Notes: generated from the letters alone by a model not told the origin. Positions 31,864 through 42,985 are shown, counted from the first letter of the stretch. The stretch: 64,000 nt of DNA from Sciurus carolinensis (GCF_902686445.1 NC_062213.1:36282741-36346740); one strand, 5' to 3'. Numbers and translations are program-made.

Positions 31864-32671
31864 AAATATTCAACATCTCTAGTAATAGGGGAAATGCAAA
31901 TTAAAACAACTCTAAGCTTTCATCTTACGCCAATTAGAATGGCTATTAGCAAGAATACAAACAATAATAGATGTTGGTGTGGAAGTGGGGGAAAAGGCAC
32001 ATTTTTACATTGCTGGTGGAGTTGCAAATTGGTGCAACCACTCTGGAAAGCAGTGTGGAGAATCTTCAGAAAACTTGGAATGGACCCATCTTTTGACACA
32101 GTTATGCCACTCCTCAGTTTATACCCAAAGGACCTAAAATCAGCATACTACAGTAACACAGTCACATCAATGTTTATAGCAGTTCGGTTCACAATAGCTA
32201 GATTGTGGAACCAACCTAGAAGCCCATCAACAGATGAATGGATAAAGAAACTGTGGTATATATACACAATAGAATATTATTCAGCTATAAAGAAGAATAA
32301 TATTATGCCATTTGCAGATAAATGGATGGAATTGGAGAATATCATGCTAAGTAAAATAAGCCAATCCCAAAAAACTAAAGACAGAACGTTTTTCCTGATA
32401 AGTGGATGATGATATATAATGGGGGTGGGCGGTAGGGAGTGAGAGAAGAATGGAGGAACTTTAGATTACGAAGAGGGAAATGAGAGGAGGGGGTTATGAA
32501 AAATGGTGGAGTGAGACAGACATCATTGCCCTGTGTACATGTATGATTACATGAATAGTATGAATCTACATCATGTACAACCATAGAAATGCAATGATGT
32601 ACCCCATTGTGTATAATGACTCAAAATTCAGTCTGTAAAAATTTAAAAAATAAAAATAAAAAAACCCAAGT
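31864..32671 (+). mobile_element. 5'-truncated L1 insert
   Basis: Carries the last about 180 codons of ORF2 and the 3' UTR, ending in an A-rich tail at 32640-32663. The ORF2 frame is open to its natural stop at 32407-32409 and keeps the Cys-rich knuckle ([19 protein letters not shown], with two changes against the 58-kb copy). The right flank acccaagt at 32664-32671 repeats the two copies at the left. Confidence 0.93.
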
Positions 32672-32749
32672 AGCATATATAATGTCTTTAATTTTTTAAA
32701 TTTGTGTTTTATTTTTTATTAACATGTATTAATTATACATATTAATAGT

Positions 32750-33174
32750 ATTTTAGTCAGTTTTCTTGTCATTGTAACCAAAATACCAAAAAAGAACAAG
32801 TTAAAGAGGAAAAAAAAGTTTATTGTGGCCCACAGTTTCAGAGGTTCAGTCCATGGTTGGCCGACTCCTTAGCTCTGGGCCTGAGGTGAGGTGAACCTCA
32901 TGGCAGAAAGGCATGGAGAAGGAAAGCAGTTCAGGACATGGCAATCAGGAAGCAGAGAGAGAGCTCCACTCGTCAGGGATGAAAAATAAACTCCAGTCAC
33001 ACACCCAGTAACCCACCTCCTCCAGCCAGACCCCACCGGCCTGCATTTACCACCCAGTTAACCCAAATCAGTGGATTAATCCAGAGGTTAAGCCTCTCAC
33101 AACCCAATCATTTCACCTTAAATGTTGTCTCACAAATGAGTTTTGAGGGGATACTTCATATCTAAACCATAACA
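32750..33174 (-). mobile_element. MaLR-type LTR, antisense
   Basis: tattttagtcagttttcttg, gtttattgtggcccacagtt and tcacaacccaatcatttcac to taaaccataaca match the complement of the same MaLR group as 37569, 45554 and 55883. Confidence 0.78.
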
Positions 33175-33288
33175 AATGGGGTTCTATGTGATATTTCAAT
33201 ATATGCATATAGCACGCACTGATCAAATCCAAGCCTCCCTTCAGCCATTCTCCCCCTTTTTATTTTTTTAAATTTTAAATTTGTTTTC

Positions 33289-33335
33289 TTTTTCTTCCTT
33301 CTCTTCCCTCCTTCCCTCCTTCCTTCCTTCCTTCT
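33289..33335. repeat. (CTTC)n-rich tract
   Basis: Pyrimidine tract with CCTT units, next to an antisense ID. Confidence 0.85.
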
Positions 33336-33406
33336 TCACTGGACATTGAACCCAGGGCTTAGTACTGCTAGGCTAGCACTCTACACTAGGCTATATCCCC
33401 ACACCT
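33336..33406 (-). mobile_element. ID element, antisense
   Basis: ggacattgaacccagggctt, tagcactctacactaggcta. The A box is mutated. Confidence 0.78.
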
Positions 33407-33442
33407 TAATTTCCTTTTCTATGCATTAAAATACATCAAGTT

Positions 33443-33522
33443 AGGCTGGAGTTTTAACTCAGTGATAGAGCACTTGCCTAACATGAGTGAGACCCTGGGT
33501 TTGGTTCCCAGCATTGAGATAG
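33443..33522 (+). mobile_element. ID element
   Basis: gctggagttttaactcagtg and tagagcacttgcctaacatg then gggtttggttcccagcattg. Confidence 0.85.
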
Positions 33523-33847
33523 ATATCTGTAAAAATTTTATCCAGATACACAAATGCAATTGTATGTAGTTTCTGAGTTTACTGACTGATGTTCGTCATA
33601 ATCAGATGCTGATGAGCCTGATCAGGACAGCCTCCTCATCTGACTGGGGCCCTCTATGGGCGGAACTGAAGGAGACCCCTCAGGAAACCATCTTCTCTCA
33701 GATGTCCCCTTTGTATTTCATTAAATCTTTTTAGCCTCAATGAAGATTGTGAGTAGGACTAAGCAATATTTAAGGATTTCATCTCTGTCATCTTTGAACC
33801 CAGTTCAAGATTTTTCAGATTCGGGTATAGGTTTAAATACAGAGATT

Positions 33848-33941
33848 TATATTTTTTGAGGCTGGCCTTGAAATTGTGATCCTCCTGCCTTGGTCTCTGC
33901 AATTTCTCAGATTACAGGCATGCAACACTGTGCCCAACCTA
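33848..33941 (-). mobile_element. B1 fragment, antisense
   Basis: gaggctggccttgaaattgt, then cagattacaggcatgcaaca. Confidence 0.82.
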
Positions 33942-34283
33942 GAAGAGTATTTTTTAAAATTAGTGTACCAACCTATATTGGACTATTATACACATTCGTC
34001 CGTATCTTGCTTGTTCCTGCTTCAGGAGTTCCCTCCAGCTCGGCTAGCACTGTGCTAATTCTTCTTGAGTTGTTGGATAACACCTTATGGTTATACATTT
34101 CATTCCTATCTGAGGAACTTCGTGGCATTTCCAGCTTTTCCTTTTCATCCCTTCTTTCTTTTTTTCTTTTACATTTATGAGAAGTTCTGCAGTAAACATC
34201 CTTGTACATGTGACCTGAGGCACTGGTCTTTTATTGCTGTGGAATGGATGGATTCCCAGGAACGAGATTATCGCAATGCAGAT

Positions 34284-34456
34284 GAGGTTTTTTTTTTTTT
34301 TTTTCTAGTAATGGGAATTGAACGTGGGGTGCTCTTCCTCTGAGCTTCACTCCCAGCCCTTTTTATTTCTGAGACAGTGTCTTGCTGAGTTACCCAGACT
34401 GGCCTCAAACTTTTGATCCTCCTGCCTCACCCTCCAGTGTAGCTGGGATTAACCGA
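34284..34456 (-). mobile_element. B1-ID SINE, antisense
   Basis: T17 run, antisense ID (atgggaattgaacgtggggt) and antisense B1. Confidence 0.88.
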
Positions 34457-34520
34457 GGAACCCAGGGTCTTGCCAGTACTATGCATTTGCTCTACCACTG
34501 AGCTACACCTCAGCTCGCAG
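34457..34520 (-). mobile_element. ID element, antisense
   Basis: gaacccagggtcttgccagt, ttgctctaccactgagctac, directly after the previous SINE. Confidence 0.85.
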
Positions 34521-34636
34521 GACCAATTTTTAAACGGGCTTCTCCTTTTTCCTCCTATGGTCCTTCCCACTGCCCACCTCCACCCCAGTCCCATGGCCTA
34601 GGGCACCTGGTTTGCCTGGCCTAAGAGTGGCAGGTG

Positions 34637-34835
34637 TCTGCCAGGTGTGGTGGGGCACTCCTGTAATCCCAGCGGCTCTGGAGGCCAAGGTGGGAGAATT
34701 GCGAGCTCGAGGCCATCCTCAGCAAATTAGCAAAGCTCTAAGCAACTTAGCAGGATCCTGTCTCAAAATGAAAAAGATAAAGGGCTGGAGATGTGGCTTA
34801 GTGATTTTAGAGTCCCTGGGTTCAATCCGGGGTAC

Positions 34836-34871
<36 letters not shown>
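34637..34871 (+). mobile_element. B1-ID SINE with a pure A35 tail
   Basis: B1 head (gccaggtgtggtggggcact), ID (gatgtggcttagtgatttta) and an uninterrupted A-tail of 35 bases at 34837-34871. A pure tail suggests recent insertion or recent slippage. Confidence 0.93.
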
Positions 34872-34875
<4 letters not shown>

Positions 34876-36230
34876 CAGTTGTCATCTGCTATGTGGAGGC
34901 GGGTTCCAAATGGCTGAGGCTTAAAGCTTCTCCATTACAGAGGATGAGACTCTGGTCCCGGGCAGGAAGAAAAAGCCCACTCCACCCTACTGTCACTCCC
35001 CACCCAAGTAAACCTTCCAGTAAAAGCAAACACTAGCTGGCATTTCCATCTGCCCTTGACTTTGCATGGAGAGAGGTCTTGGGGAGCAGAGATGATAGGG
35101 ACGGAAGGGGGAGTAGTTGCCTCAGCTCACCCTGTTGTGGCTGGGCTGGGGCAGGGTGAGCTGGCACCCAGCTAGGGGGAGCTTGAAGGGGCTGGCCACT
35201 GGACCCTGCAGCCCTGGTCTCCTAGCAGCATGTGGCTGTGACCTCAGAAGTTCCACCCAAGGCCTGGGAAGCTGAGGGAGGTGCGAACCTCACTGCATTC
35301 AGCCTTATAGGGAGGCCGGAGGCCAGGCCCCTTCCCCAAACCTGGCAGGGAAAGTCTCTGTGCTGAGAGAGGAGAAGCCCCAGGTGGCTCCAGGTGGAAG
35401 GGGTGGCGGGGGCTCTGGCTTCCTGGTGGTTTTAAAGCACGCACAGGTGGTTCCAGGAAGGGCTTACCCCACCCAGAAGATCCTGGGAAGACTCTTAGTG
35501 GGTCAGAACTTTGGGTTATTTTTAACTCTGGATCAGGTTGCAGACATTGACCCTGCAGTCTGAACAGCTCCGGAAGGCAGCTGCTGGTGCTGGCAGGAGC
35601 TGGCAGGAGAGGGCACAGCAGCTGACTCCATGGAGCTGACAGAGGAGTGCAGCCAAGTGCAGGGGCTAAAGTGCAAAGGCCACAGGCCATGAACTCCTGT
35701 GATCTCCCTGCACCCTGCCCCCTCCTCGGGGTCCTCTTGTCCTTCTGGAGATTTGTGCTTTAAAAGGAAAGGTGACAGAAAGTTAGATTTGTTGCAACTG
35801 GAAGATGTACTGAGCATCTGGAAGGGGCAGACAGCCATGAGAAGGGAGCGCTGGCTGCAGAGAGCAGGGAGGAGGCGTCGCGGCAGCTGGGTGGGAAGGA
35901 GACCAGAGAGTGGGCAGGAACATGCTGGGGCACAGGGGACAGGAAGTGGGAGTCGAAGAGGATACAGAATTTGGATGACCAGGAAGACGGGGGTCCTCTC
36001 TGGAGGACAGAAGAGGTTGGGGAGGAGCATGCATGTTGATGTGGGTTGTTAAAGTCCAGGATGCAGTCAGGCTAGGGATTTGGCAATCCCGTGTAAGGGT
36101 GGAGCTAGTGCCCTGAGCTCAGCCAAGGTGACATGGCTCAGGGACCACGTGTACAGAAGAGGGAGAGAGGCTAGGGTAGAGGCAGTCCCAGATCTGTTCT
36201 CCCATCCTCCCTTTAGGAACAAGACTCCCT
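34872..36230. other. GC-rich unique sequence
   Basis: No repeat recognised. Open frames of 148 and 165 codons lie on the minus strand at 35244-35690 and 35533-36030. They overlap, are Pro/Ser/Leu-rich and have no domain or homology I recognise, so I do not call a gene. A regulatory role cannot be judged from sequence alone. Confidence 0.4.
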
Positions 36231-36700
36231 AGTTTGAAACAGGCATATGGACATCCAGCTGGAGATTGTGTTACCCAGCATCCCTTGCACCTTGGTATGG
36301 TCATGTGACCAAGTTCTGGCTAATAGGTCGTGAGGGGAAGAGATGCTGGGTGCAACTTCTGGGTCACAACCTTTGAAAAGGAGGCAGCTTCCTCCCCGCA
36401 GACTTTCTCTGTTGGGACAGGCTGGGTATTGACCCAGTGCTGGTAGTCCAGCTTTGCACATGAAAATGAGGGGAGGGGTCCCCCTAGGAGTTGTGGGAGC
36501 ACAAGACAGAAGGAACCTGGATTCCTGGGCGACCTGTGCACTCGGATGCCCAGCTACCCTGCTACCACTGTAGTCTAAACCGGCCAGCACAGGAGAGATT
36601 CTTTCTTCCTTTGGAACCACTGTATTGGGTTAATTTGAAGAGGGCGTGCTCCCCCCACCCCCCCCCAGCTAAAGCCTGTTTCCTAATTACTACTTATACC
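36231..36700 (+). mobile_element. Old interspersed repeat, family unassigned
   Basis: ggtatggtcatgtgaccaag, ttctggctaataggtcgtga and ggaaccactgtattgggtta follow an order also seen at 51330-51660 and partly at 10180-10365. It looks like an ancient mammalian repeat with an AATAAA-like end. Confidence 0.4.
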
Positions 36701-37467
36701 GATAACTATTGAGAATAAAACCATGGGGGAAAAGATTGGGGAAGTGAAGCCAAAAAAAAAAAAAAAGGAGAACAGAAAAAGCAAAGAAGTGCATTATCAC
36801 AAAACCCAGGATGTGGCCGTTCTGTGATAAAGAGGACCCAAGAGTGTCTCTTGTCAGGTGGCTAAAGTATTCAAAGCTTTGCCCATGAAAATCCCTGGAT
36901 ACTTTTGCAATCAACTCAATTGGACTGAATTTTCTTTTGAAATATTTTCAAAGAATTTTTTTTTATATACTAAGATTTAAGTATAAATACTTTAGATTTT
37001 AAATAGACCAAAGCCAAAGTATCAACTGTGCTTGTGTGTGTGAGAAACCCACCCTTATTCCTTTCTCTATTTTTTTTCTTCTTTTAATCAAATGCATACG
37101 ATTTTAGGGCCCAAAGAGATCTAAGAGCTCATGTCCAGCCCAGCTCTGTCAGGCCTGGAGGGCAAAGGGACTTAATCTGCAAAGTGGCAAAGTGAAGCAT
37201 CAGTTTCATTACTAGTAAAGCTAAACCAAAGACCTCAGAGGACACTTGGGGTGAAAACAGGTCAGGGCTTCTCTGGCCCTCCCTTCAGGGCAGATGTGGT
37301 GTCCAGACGCTGGCCAGCACAAGCGCCCCTGGCACGGGGCTGTACGGGGATTTGTGACACTAAGGCAGGGCAGGCAGGCCTGTCTGATTCTGAGGATCAC
37401 AGGAGCCAGAACAATGGTATTGCGGGCCCGCCAGCTAGTGAGAGAGGCCCCTCTCTCCAAGATAGGC
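36701..37467. other. Unique sequence, no gene recognised
   Basis: AT-rich to about 37090 and GC-richer after it. No repeat or gene recognised. Confidence 0.4.
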
Positions 37468-38400
37468 CAGCCTACTACAGTGATGCAGCCACATCAAGCT
37501 TTCTAGCAACTCCATTCTCAATAGCCAAGCTATGGAGCCAACCTAGGTGCCCTTCAACAGATGAATGGTGTTTTAGTCAACTCTTTCGCTGCTGTGGATG
37601 AAAGACCTGACCAGAACAGCTGTTGGGGACCAAAGGTTTATTTAGGGGCTCACGGTTTCAGATCTCAGTCCATAAATGACTGGTTCCATTCCTCAGGGCT
37701 CAGGGTGAGGCAGGACAGCATGACAGAAGAATATAGTGGAGGGAAGCGGCTCACACGATGATCAGAAAGCAGAGAAAGAGACTCCACTCTCCAGATACAA
37801 ATATATACTCCAAAGCCACCCCTAGAGCCCATCTCCTCAGTTACTACTCATTTAATCCCATCATGGGATTGACTTAAGGCTCTCCTAACCCAATCATTTC
37901 CTCTCTGAACCTTCTTGCATTGTCTCACATGTGAGCTTTTGGGGGACACCTCACATTCAAACCATAACAAATGGATAAAGAAAATGTGGTACATATACAC
38001 AATGAAATATTACTCAGCCATAAAGAAGAAGGAAATCATGGGATTTGCAAGTAAATGTATGGAACTGAAGACTATCATGCTAAGTGAAATAAGCCAATCC
38101 CAAAAAACTAAAGAAAGAATGCCCTCTCTGATATGGGGATGCTTACACACAGTAAGAGGGGGAAGGGAAGAATAGAAGTTCATTGGATTAGACAAAGGGG
38201 AATGAAGGAAGGGGAGTGGGGCATCAGATTAGGAAAGATAGTAGAATGAATAGGGCATAACTTTCCTGTGTTCATGACCAGTGAAACTCCACATCATGTA
38301 CGACCACAAGAATGGGAAGTTATACTCCATGTATGTATGATATGTCAAATCAAATACATTCTACTGTCATGTATAACTAAAAATAACAAATAAAAAAAGG
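37468..38400 (+). mobile_element. 5'-truncated L1 insert split by an LTR
   Basis: 37468-37568 and 37975-38400 join into one L1 3' end: the ORF2 C-terminus ([30 protein letters not shown]) and the 3' UTR to an A-rich tail. The MaLR LTR at 37569-37969 interrupts it inside ORF2. Confidence 0.93.
37569..37969 (-). mobile_element. MaLR solo LTR with exact TSD
   Basis: Starts tgttttagtcaac and ends aaccataaca, i.e. TG...CA termini. Exact 5-bp TSD aatgg at 37564-37568 and 37970-37974. Antisense polyadenylation region at gtttatttaggggc. 401 bp. Confidence 0.95.
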
Positions 38401-38450
38401 AAAAACATCTGAGTCACTATTTAAAAAAAAAGAAAGAAAACTTCCTAACA

Positions 38451-38575
38451 AAGGCTGCAAGACTGGGCTGAGGATACAGCTCAGTTGGTAGAGTGCCTGC
38501 CTTGCAAGCACAGGCCCTAGGTTCAATCCCCAGCACTGCAAAAAAAAAAAAAAAAAAAAAAAAAAGGTTGCAAGA
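38451..38575 (+). mobile_element. ID element with TSD
   Basis: ID 38463-38563, variant loop cttgcaagcacaggcc, pure A-tail. Flanks aaggctgcaaga and aaggttgcaaga (12 bp, 1 mismatch) are the TSD. Confidence 0.94.
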
Positions 38576-38726
38576 GATACTGTCAAAATCATACTTGAAA
38601 TGAAAATAGAAAATTGGACAAGAATTCAATCCCAACTTCTTTAAGCAGGCTAAAAAGTAACCATGTGACAACCGTGACAATTTTATTACTATGATTACAT
38701 ATTTATTTCTATTAAAATCTTAGTGG

Positions 38727-38865
38727 ACAGGGCTGGGACTGGGGCTCGGTGGCAGAGCACTTGCCGGCACATGCGAGGCCCTGGATTTGATCCTCGTCCC
38801 TGCATACAAAAATAAGCAAATAAAATAAAGGCATGCTGTCCATCTACAACCACAAAACAAAACAA
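38727..38865 (+). mobile_element. ID with 3' extension
   Basis: ggactggggctcggtggcag, ttgccggcacatgcgaggcc, then an A-rich run and the extension related to aaataaaggtccatc (here aaataaaggcatgctgtcca). Confidence 0.88.
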
Positions 38866-39300
38866 TGAGAAAAAATCTTTGTTGAGGGGAAAAGAAAAAG
38901 AAGAAGGGTAGTCAATGACTTTTAGAGGAATTTACAGACCTGAAGAACTGACGCAGTCTGGGACAAAGCTCCTCTGGGCTCTGTGACAGGTGGGGACAAG
39001 TTATGGGAAGGTGGGGGTGGCAGTGCACCCCAGCAAAGGTCATCTTCTTGTGCGGATAGTCTTTCACATCATCCCTCTGGGCTGCCCCTGGGAGTGTGTG
39101 GATGAAGTCTGTCAGGATGTGGTGACCCCCTCAGTCTCACTGCGACCCATTTCCCCTGTTAATGAGATGTTGGGGAGGGAGTCCAAGACCTCTGCGTGTC
39201 TTTGGAGTTTTCTTCAGTCAGAGAAGGAAACTTCAGGGAGAGCCTTTCTCTGTGCTTAGGGGAAGTGGAGGGAACAAGTGGAGGTTGGAGACCTCATTCG
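38866..39300. other. Unique sequence, no gene recognised
   Basis: No repeat or gene recognised. An 89-codon frame at 38990 has no domain. Confidence 0.4.
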
Positions 39301-39304
39301 TCCA

Positions 39305-39518
39305 CATCAAGTACATGAATGGAAACTTACCACATCCCAAAAATTTATGAGCTGGGGTTGTGGCTCACTGGTAGAGCACTTGCCTAGCATGTGTGAGGCG
39401 CTGGGTTCAATTCTCAGCACCACATAAAAATAAATAAATAATAAAGGTCCACCAACAACTAAAAAAAATTTTTAAGAAATATGTACAATTATTATATGTT
39501 AATAAAAATAATAAATAC
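39305..39518 (+). mobile_element. Old L1M-type 3' end with nested ID
   Basis: ggaaacttaccacatcccaa before the ID and atatgtacaattattatatg then ttaataaaaataa after it are the 3' terminus of an older mammalian L1, as also at 40998-41105. Confidence 0.65.
39350..39475 (+). mobile_element. ID with 3' extension
   Basis: gctggggttgtggctcactg, ttgcctagcatgtgtgaggc, B box gggttcaattctc and the extension aataaaggtccaccaacaac. It is inserted in an L1M-type 3' end. Confidence 0.92.
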
Positions 39519-39908
39519 ACCTTGATTCTTATGCAACTTTTGAGGCCTTCTGGATTTCCTTTCATCCCAAGTGCCTAGCATGCTGAATATCATTTGAGGG
39601 TGTGATTTTTCTGAACCCCAACATCATCCTGAAGCCACATATCCAAAGAGGCTTCTGAAAATCTAGATGATTCTTTTGATGAAGCTCTACATTTCTTTAG
39701 CATTTGAGTTTAGTTTCATTATCTGCTTTGGGGGACTGGTCCTTCTTTCCAGTGTGATTTCTAGTTTTCCTATTTGTCTTAGCATCAAAACTTGCCTCAT
39801 GGGCAGCACAGGGTGCTGGGGAGTTAGAAGCCTGGGCTGTGGTCTCATAGAGACATGGACTGAATCCCAGCCCCAAGACAGCCTGGGACTTAGGGGCACT
39901 AAACTAGA
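39519..39908. other. Unique sequence, no gene recognised
   Basis: No repeat recognised. A 100-codon frame at 39667-39969 runs into the ID element and has no domain. Confidence 0.4.
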
Positions 39909-39998
39909 CTGGTTGGGGAGGTGGCAGAGTCCTTGCCTAGCATGCGTGAGCCCTGGGTTCCATCCCTAGCACCCCAATAAACAAATAAATAAGCAAAA
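39909..39998 (+). mobile_element. ID element
   Basis: ggttggggaggtggcagagt, ccttgcctagcatgcgtgag, gggttccatccc, (AAAT)n tail. Part of the A box is deleted. Confidence 0.85.
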
Positions 39999-40705
39999 AA
40001 GAAAGACTTTCTGGGACCTGCCTGTGCTCAGGGAGTAAATGAAACGATGTTTTCAAAGTGCTCCCCCCTTAAGTATTAATTTGTTAATAAATATGGGTGA
40101 TTGTTTTATTTCTGGAAATGTGTGAAAGATTTGGAGGGCTTACCCTGTGATCAATTTTCTCCCTGGGGAACTGTCTCCTGAAACTTGAAACTTTGTTTTG
40201 AAAAGATCCTCCGTGGTTTAGTCCCCTGTGAGCTCAAAATAATTTTGTAGCCTGGAAATCTCTTCCATAGCAATCTTATTTGTCCATCATTAATCCTATT
40301 TTTAAGTACTTCCCTCTAGTGATTTAAAAAAAAAAGAAGGATGCAAAAGCAAGTTGGAAAACACTTGCCACACTGAAAGCTGTTTCGAGGTACAGTGCTT
40401 ATCTTTTAAAAAGTGTTTTTGCTGTTCATTTCATAATAAGCTATGACTTGACATTTGGACCAAATTTATATCCTAAAAATTGGTTTATATATCTGTGAAA
40501 TAAAAGTACAATCAACCACAATCTAGTATCAGTATGATTTCCATAATGTAAATATACTTAGACCCTAAAATAAAAACATTTAGGGGGCTCTTTTATTACT
40601 TGCTTGCATTTGTGAAAACTGAATTTTATTTTAGCTTTTACTTTGTTTAAAGCATGCTTTAATTTTATAGCTCGGTAAAATGACTATAGTTCACAATTAA
40701 GAATT
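39999..40705. other. AT-rich unique sequence
   Basis: No repeat or gene recognised in about 700 bp. Confidence 0.4.
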
Positions 40706-40927
40706 ATAGCCATGAGTGGTGCACGCCTGTAATCCCAGCAGCTCTAGAGGCTGAGGCAGGAGGATGGCAAGTTCAAAGCCAGCCTCAGCAATTTAGTGAA
40801 GCCCTAAGCAACTTAGAAAATTTTGTCTCTAAATAAAATACAAAAAAGGACTGGGGATATAGCTCAGTGGATAACCTCCTCCCCCCAGTTCAATCTCTGG
40901 TAGCAAAAACATACAAACAAAAAAAAC
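40706..40927 (+). mobile_element. B1-ID dimeric SINE
   Basis: Head agccatgagtggtgcacgcc, ID gatatagctcagtggataac with a C-rich replacement of the loop, and an ACAAA-type tail. Confidence 0.91.
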
Positions 40928-40997
40928 CAATCACATATTTTATGAAAAACTAGAAGCAAGCTCAGAAGTCTCCAAACATAAAGAAATTATTAGGAGA

Positions 40998-41108
40998 GGA
41001 AAATGCTAATTACCCTGAGTCCATCAGTCCACTTCATGCACATGTATTGAAATTTACTGCATCTCATAAATATGTACAATTATTATGTGTTAATAAAAAA
41101 ACATAAAC
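40998..41108 (+). mobile_element. Old L1M-type 3' end
   Basis: gtattgaaatttactgcatc and ataaatatgtacaattatta then gtgttaataaaaaa match the old L1 terminus. Confidence 0.65.
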
Positions 41109-41518
41109 AGAAAGTAAAATATATTTCATGATGTTATCAATTTTTTAAATTTATATTTTGGGGTTTAAAACGGAAGACTTTATTTTGAACATGTTATTTG
41201 GAAATAGTTTCATTTTACCTTAGCATTTTCTATGGTTCACTTAAGTCTCTAGCTGGTATCCGTGTTCTGTGAGCCATCGGTAATATTCTTTCTGGTTACT
41301 TTCTCTTTGAACACCAAGTATATAATTTTTACACAAATACAAAAAAATAGTTCAAAAAGCAACATGCATTCGTTAACATTTTCATATGGCAATTAATACC
41401 TAATTTACAACTCTGAATAAAAAGAGAAATCAATCCCTCTTTCAAATGTGAAAAATCAGGTATCTTTGCAGGTGTGCTTAACTTTTACTGTATCTTTTGC
41501 TGTTTATTAAAAAATAAG
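41109..41518. other. AT-rich unique sequence
   Basis: No repeat or gene recognised. Confidence 0.4.
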
Positions 41519-41618
41519 AGGGCTGGGGATGCAGAGTGTTTGCCTAGCATGCATGAGGCCCTGGGTTCCATTCTCAGTACCACAAAGAAAAATTCAAAAC
41601 AAAACAAAACAAAAAAAT
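41519..41618 (+). mobile_element. ID element
   Basis: gggctggggatgcagagtgt (A box partly deleted), ttgcctagcatgcatgaggc, gggttccattctcag and a (CAAAA)n tail. aaaaaataag lies on both sides. Confidence 0.88.
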
Positions 41619-41773
41619 AAGCTTTCCTTTTTCTGATTAAAAAGTAATCAATGCTTTTAAGATAACTTGAAAAAAAAAAAGCATCATCTCTGTAGCCAAT
41701 TCTGAATTTTGAAATAATTCTCCTTTTAAAAGTTCTTTCCTCAAAGTCAGGAACATAAGTTACTCCCAAAGTA

Positions 41774-41906
41774 AAAATGAGGCAGGAGGATCCCAAGTTC
41801 CACAAGTTCCAGGTCAGTCTCAGCAAATAAATGATAAAGAATAAAAAGCGCTAGGGATACAGCTCAGTGGTAGAATGCCCCTGAGTTCGGTTCAATCCCC
41901 TGTACC
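41774..41906 (+). mobile_element. 5'-truncated B1-ID SINE
   Basis: Starts in B1 at gaggcaggaggatcccaagt; ID gatacagctcagtggtagaa. Its tail runs into the polypurine tract. Confidence 0.88.
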
Positions 41907-42081
41907 AAAAAGAAAAAGAAAAAAGAAAGGAGGAGGGGAAGAAAGGGGAAGGGGAAGAGAAGAGGAAGAGGAAGAAGAAGAAGAAGAAGAGGAGGAGGAG
42001 GAGAAGCAGGAGGAAGAGGAGGAGGAGGAGGAGGAGGAGGAAGGAGGAGAAGAGGAAGAAGAAGAAGAAGAAGAGAGGAGG

Positions 42082-42122
<41 letters not shown>

Positions 42123-42126
42123 AAAA
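41907..42126 (+). repeat. 220-nt polypurine tract
   Basis: GAA, GGA and GA repeats with a single pyrimidine (C at 42007). It grew from the A-tail of the adjoining SINE. The poly-glutamate open frame here is only this repeat read in frame. Confidence 0.97.
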
Positions 42127-42402
42127 TTCAGGTAGAAATTTTATGTCATCACAGTGAGATGATGAAATAAATAATTTTCATTTATTATAATAAAAAATTG
42201 CAAACCACCTAGATGTTAGGTAAAATATGTATGTTATGTCTGCATAGACTGAAATTTACTGTTACATTGTTACAAATAATAGATTCTGTAACATTTTTCC
42301 TTTTTATTTTCTTTGTTAGATTCTTTTTATTTATAAATTAACTCAGTATAAAGTATACTGATTGAAAAGTTTCACACCACAGAGCCTACAATGAAAACAC
42401 CT

Positions 42403-42569
42403 CATTTTATTCTACTGTCATGTACAACTAATTAGAACAACAACAATGATAACAAAAACATGTACAACCAGAGGAATGAGAAGTTATTCTCCATTTGTGT
42501 ACAATGTGTCAAAATGCATTCTACTGTCATGTATAACTAATTAGAACAAATTTTTAAAATCCTCATTTT
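42403..42569 (+). mobile_element. L1 3' UTR end with TSD
   Basis: attctactgtcatgtacaac and repeated catgtataactaattagaac are L1 3' ends. Flanking cctcatttt at about 42403 and 42561 is a likely TSD. The internal repetition suggests two overlapping L1 termini. Confidence 0.78.
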
Positions 42570-42639
42570 TAAGATTAGAGAAATTCGTACAATCCAACAG
42601 TAATCACAAAAGCAAAGAAAAAGAAAGAAAGGAAAACAA

Positions 42640-42824
42640 GTCATGGGTGGTGGCACATGCCTGTAATCCCAGCAACGTGGGAGGCTGAGGCAGGAGGATC
42701 ACAAATTCAAAGCCAGCCTCAGCAACTTAGCAAGATTCTGCCTCAAAATAAAGAGGAAGGGCTGGGGTTGTGGCTCACTGGTTAAGCCCTCCTAGGTTCA
42801 ATCTCTGTTACCAAAAAAGAAAAA
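42640..42824 (+). mobile_element. B1-ID dimeric SINE
   Basis: catgggtggtggcacatgcc head, ID gttgtggctcactggttaag. Confidence 0.92.
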
Positions 42825-42985
42825 CAGCTGGGCACGCCTGTAATCCTAGCCACTCAGGAGGCTGAGGCAAGAGGATCACAAGTTTGAGGCCAGGTTTGGC
42901 AACTTAGTGAGACACTGTCTCAAAATAAAAATTACAGGGGGCTGGGAATGTAGCTCGTGATTCCATTCCCAGAAAAAAAAGTTTT
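42825..42985 (+). mobile_element. B1-ID SINE, shortened
   Basis: agctgggcacgcctgtaatc head (inner part of the B1 start missing) and a truncated ID. Directly in tandem with the previous SINE. Confidence 0.88.

Noticed and set aside
31746..32671. ID-L1 template-switch chimera
   Set aside because: The target string is also present between the ID tail and the L1, which a single chimeric insertion would not produce.
35244..36030. Overlapping 148- and 165-codon frames, minus strand
   Set aside because: GC-rich DNA lowers stop frequency; the two frames overlap each other and plus-strand frames, and no domain or splice pattern was seen.
41875..42135. Open frame coding for a poly-glutamate/arginine protein
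   Set aside because: It is the SINE tail and polypurine repeat read in frame, with no gene context.
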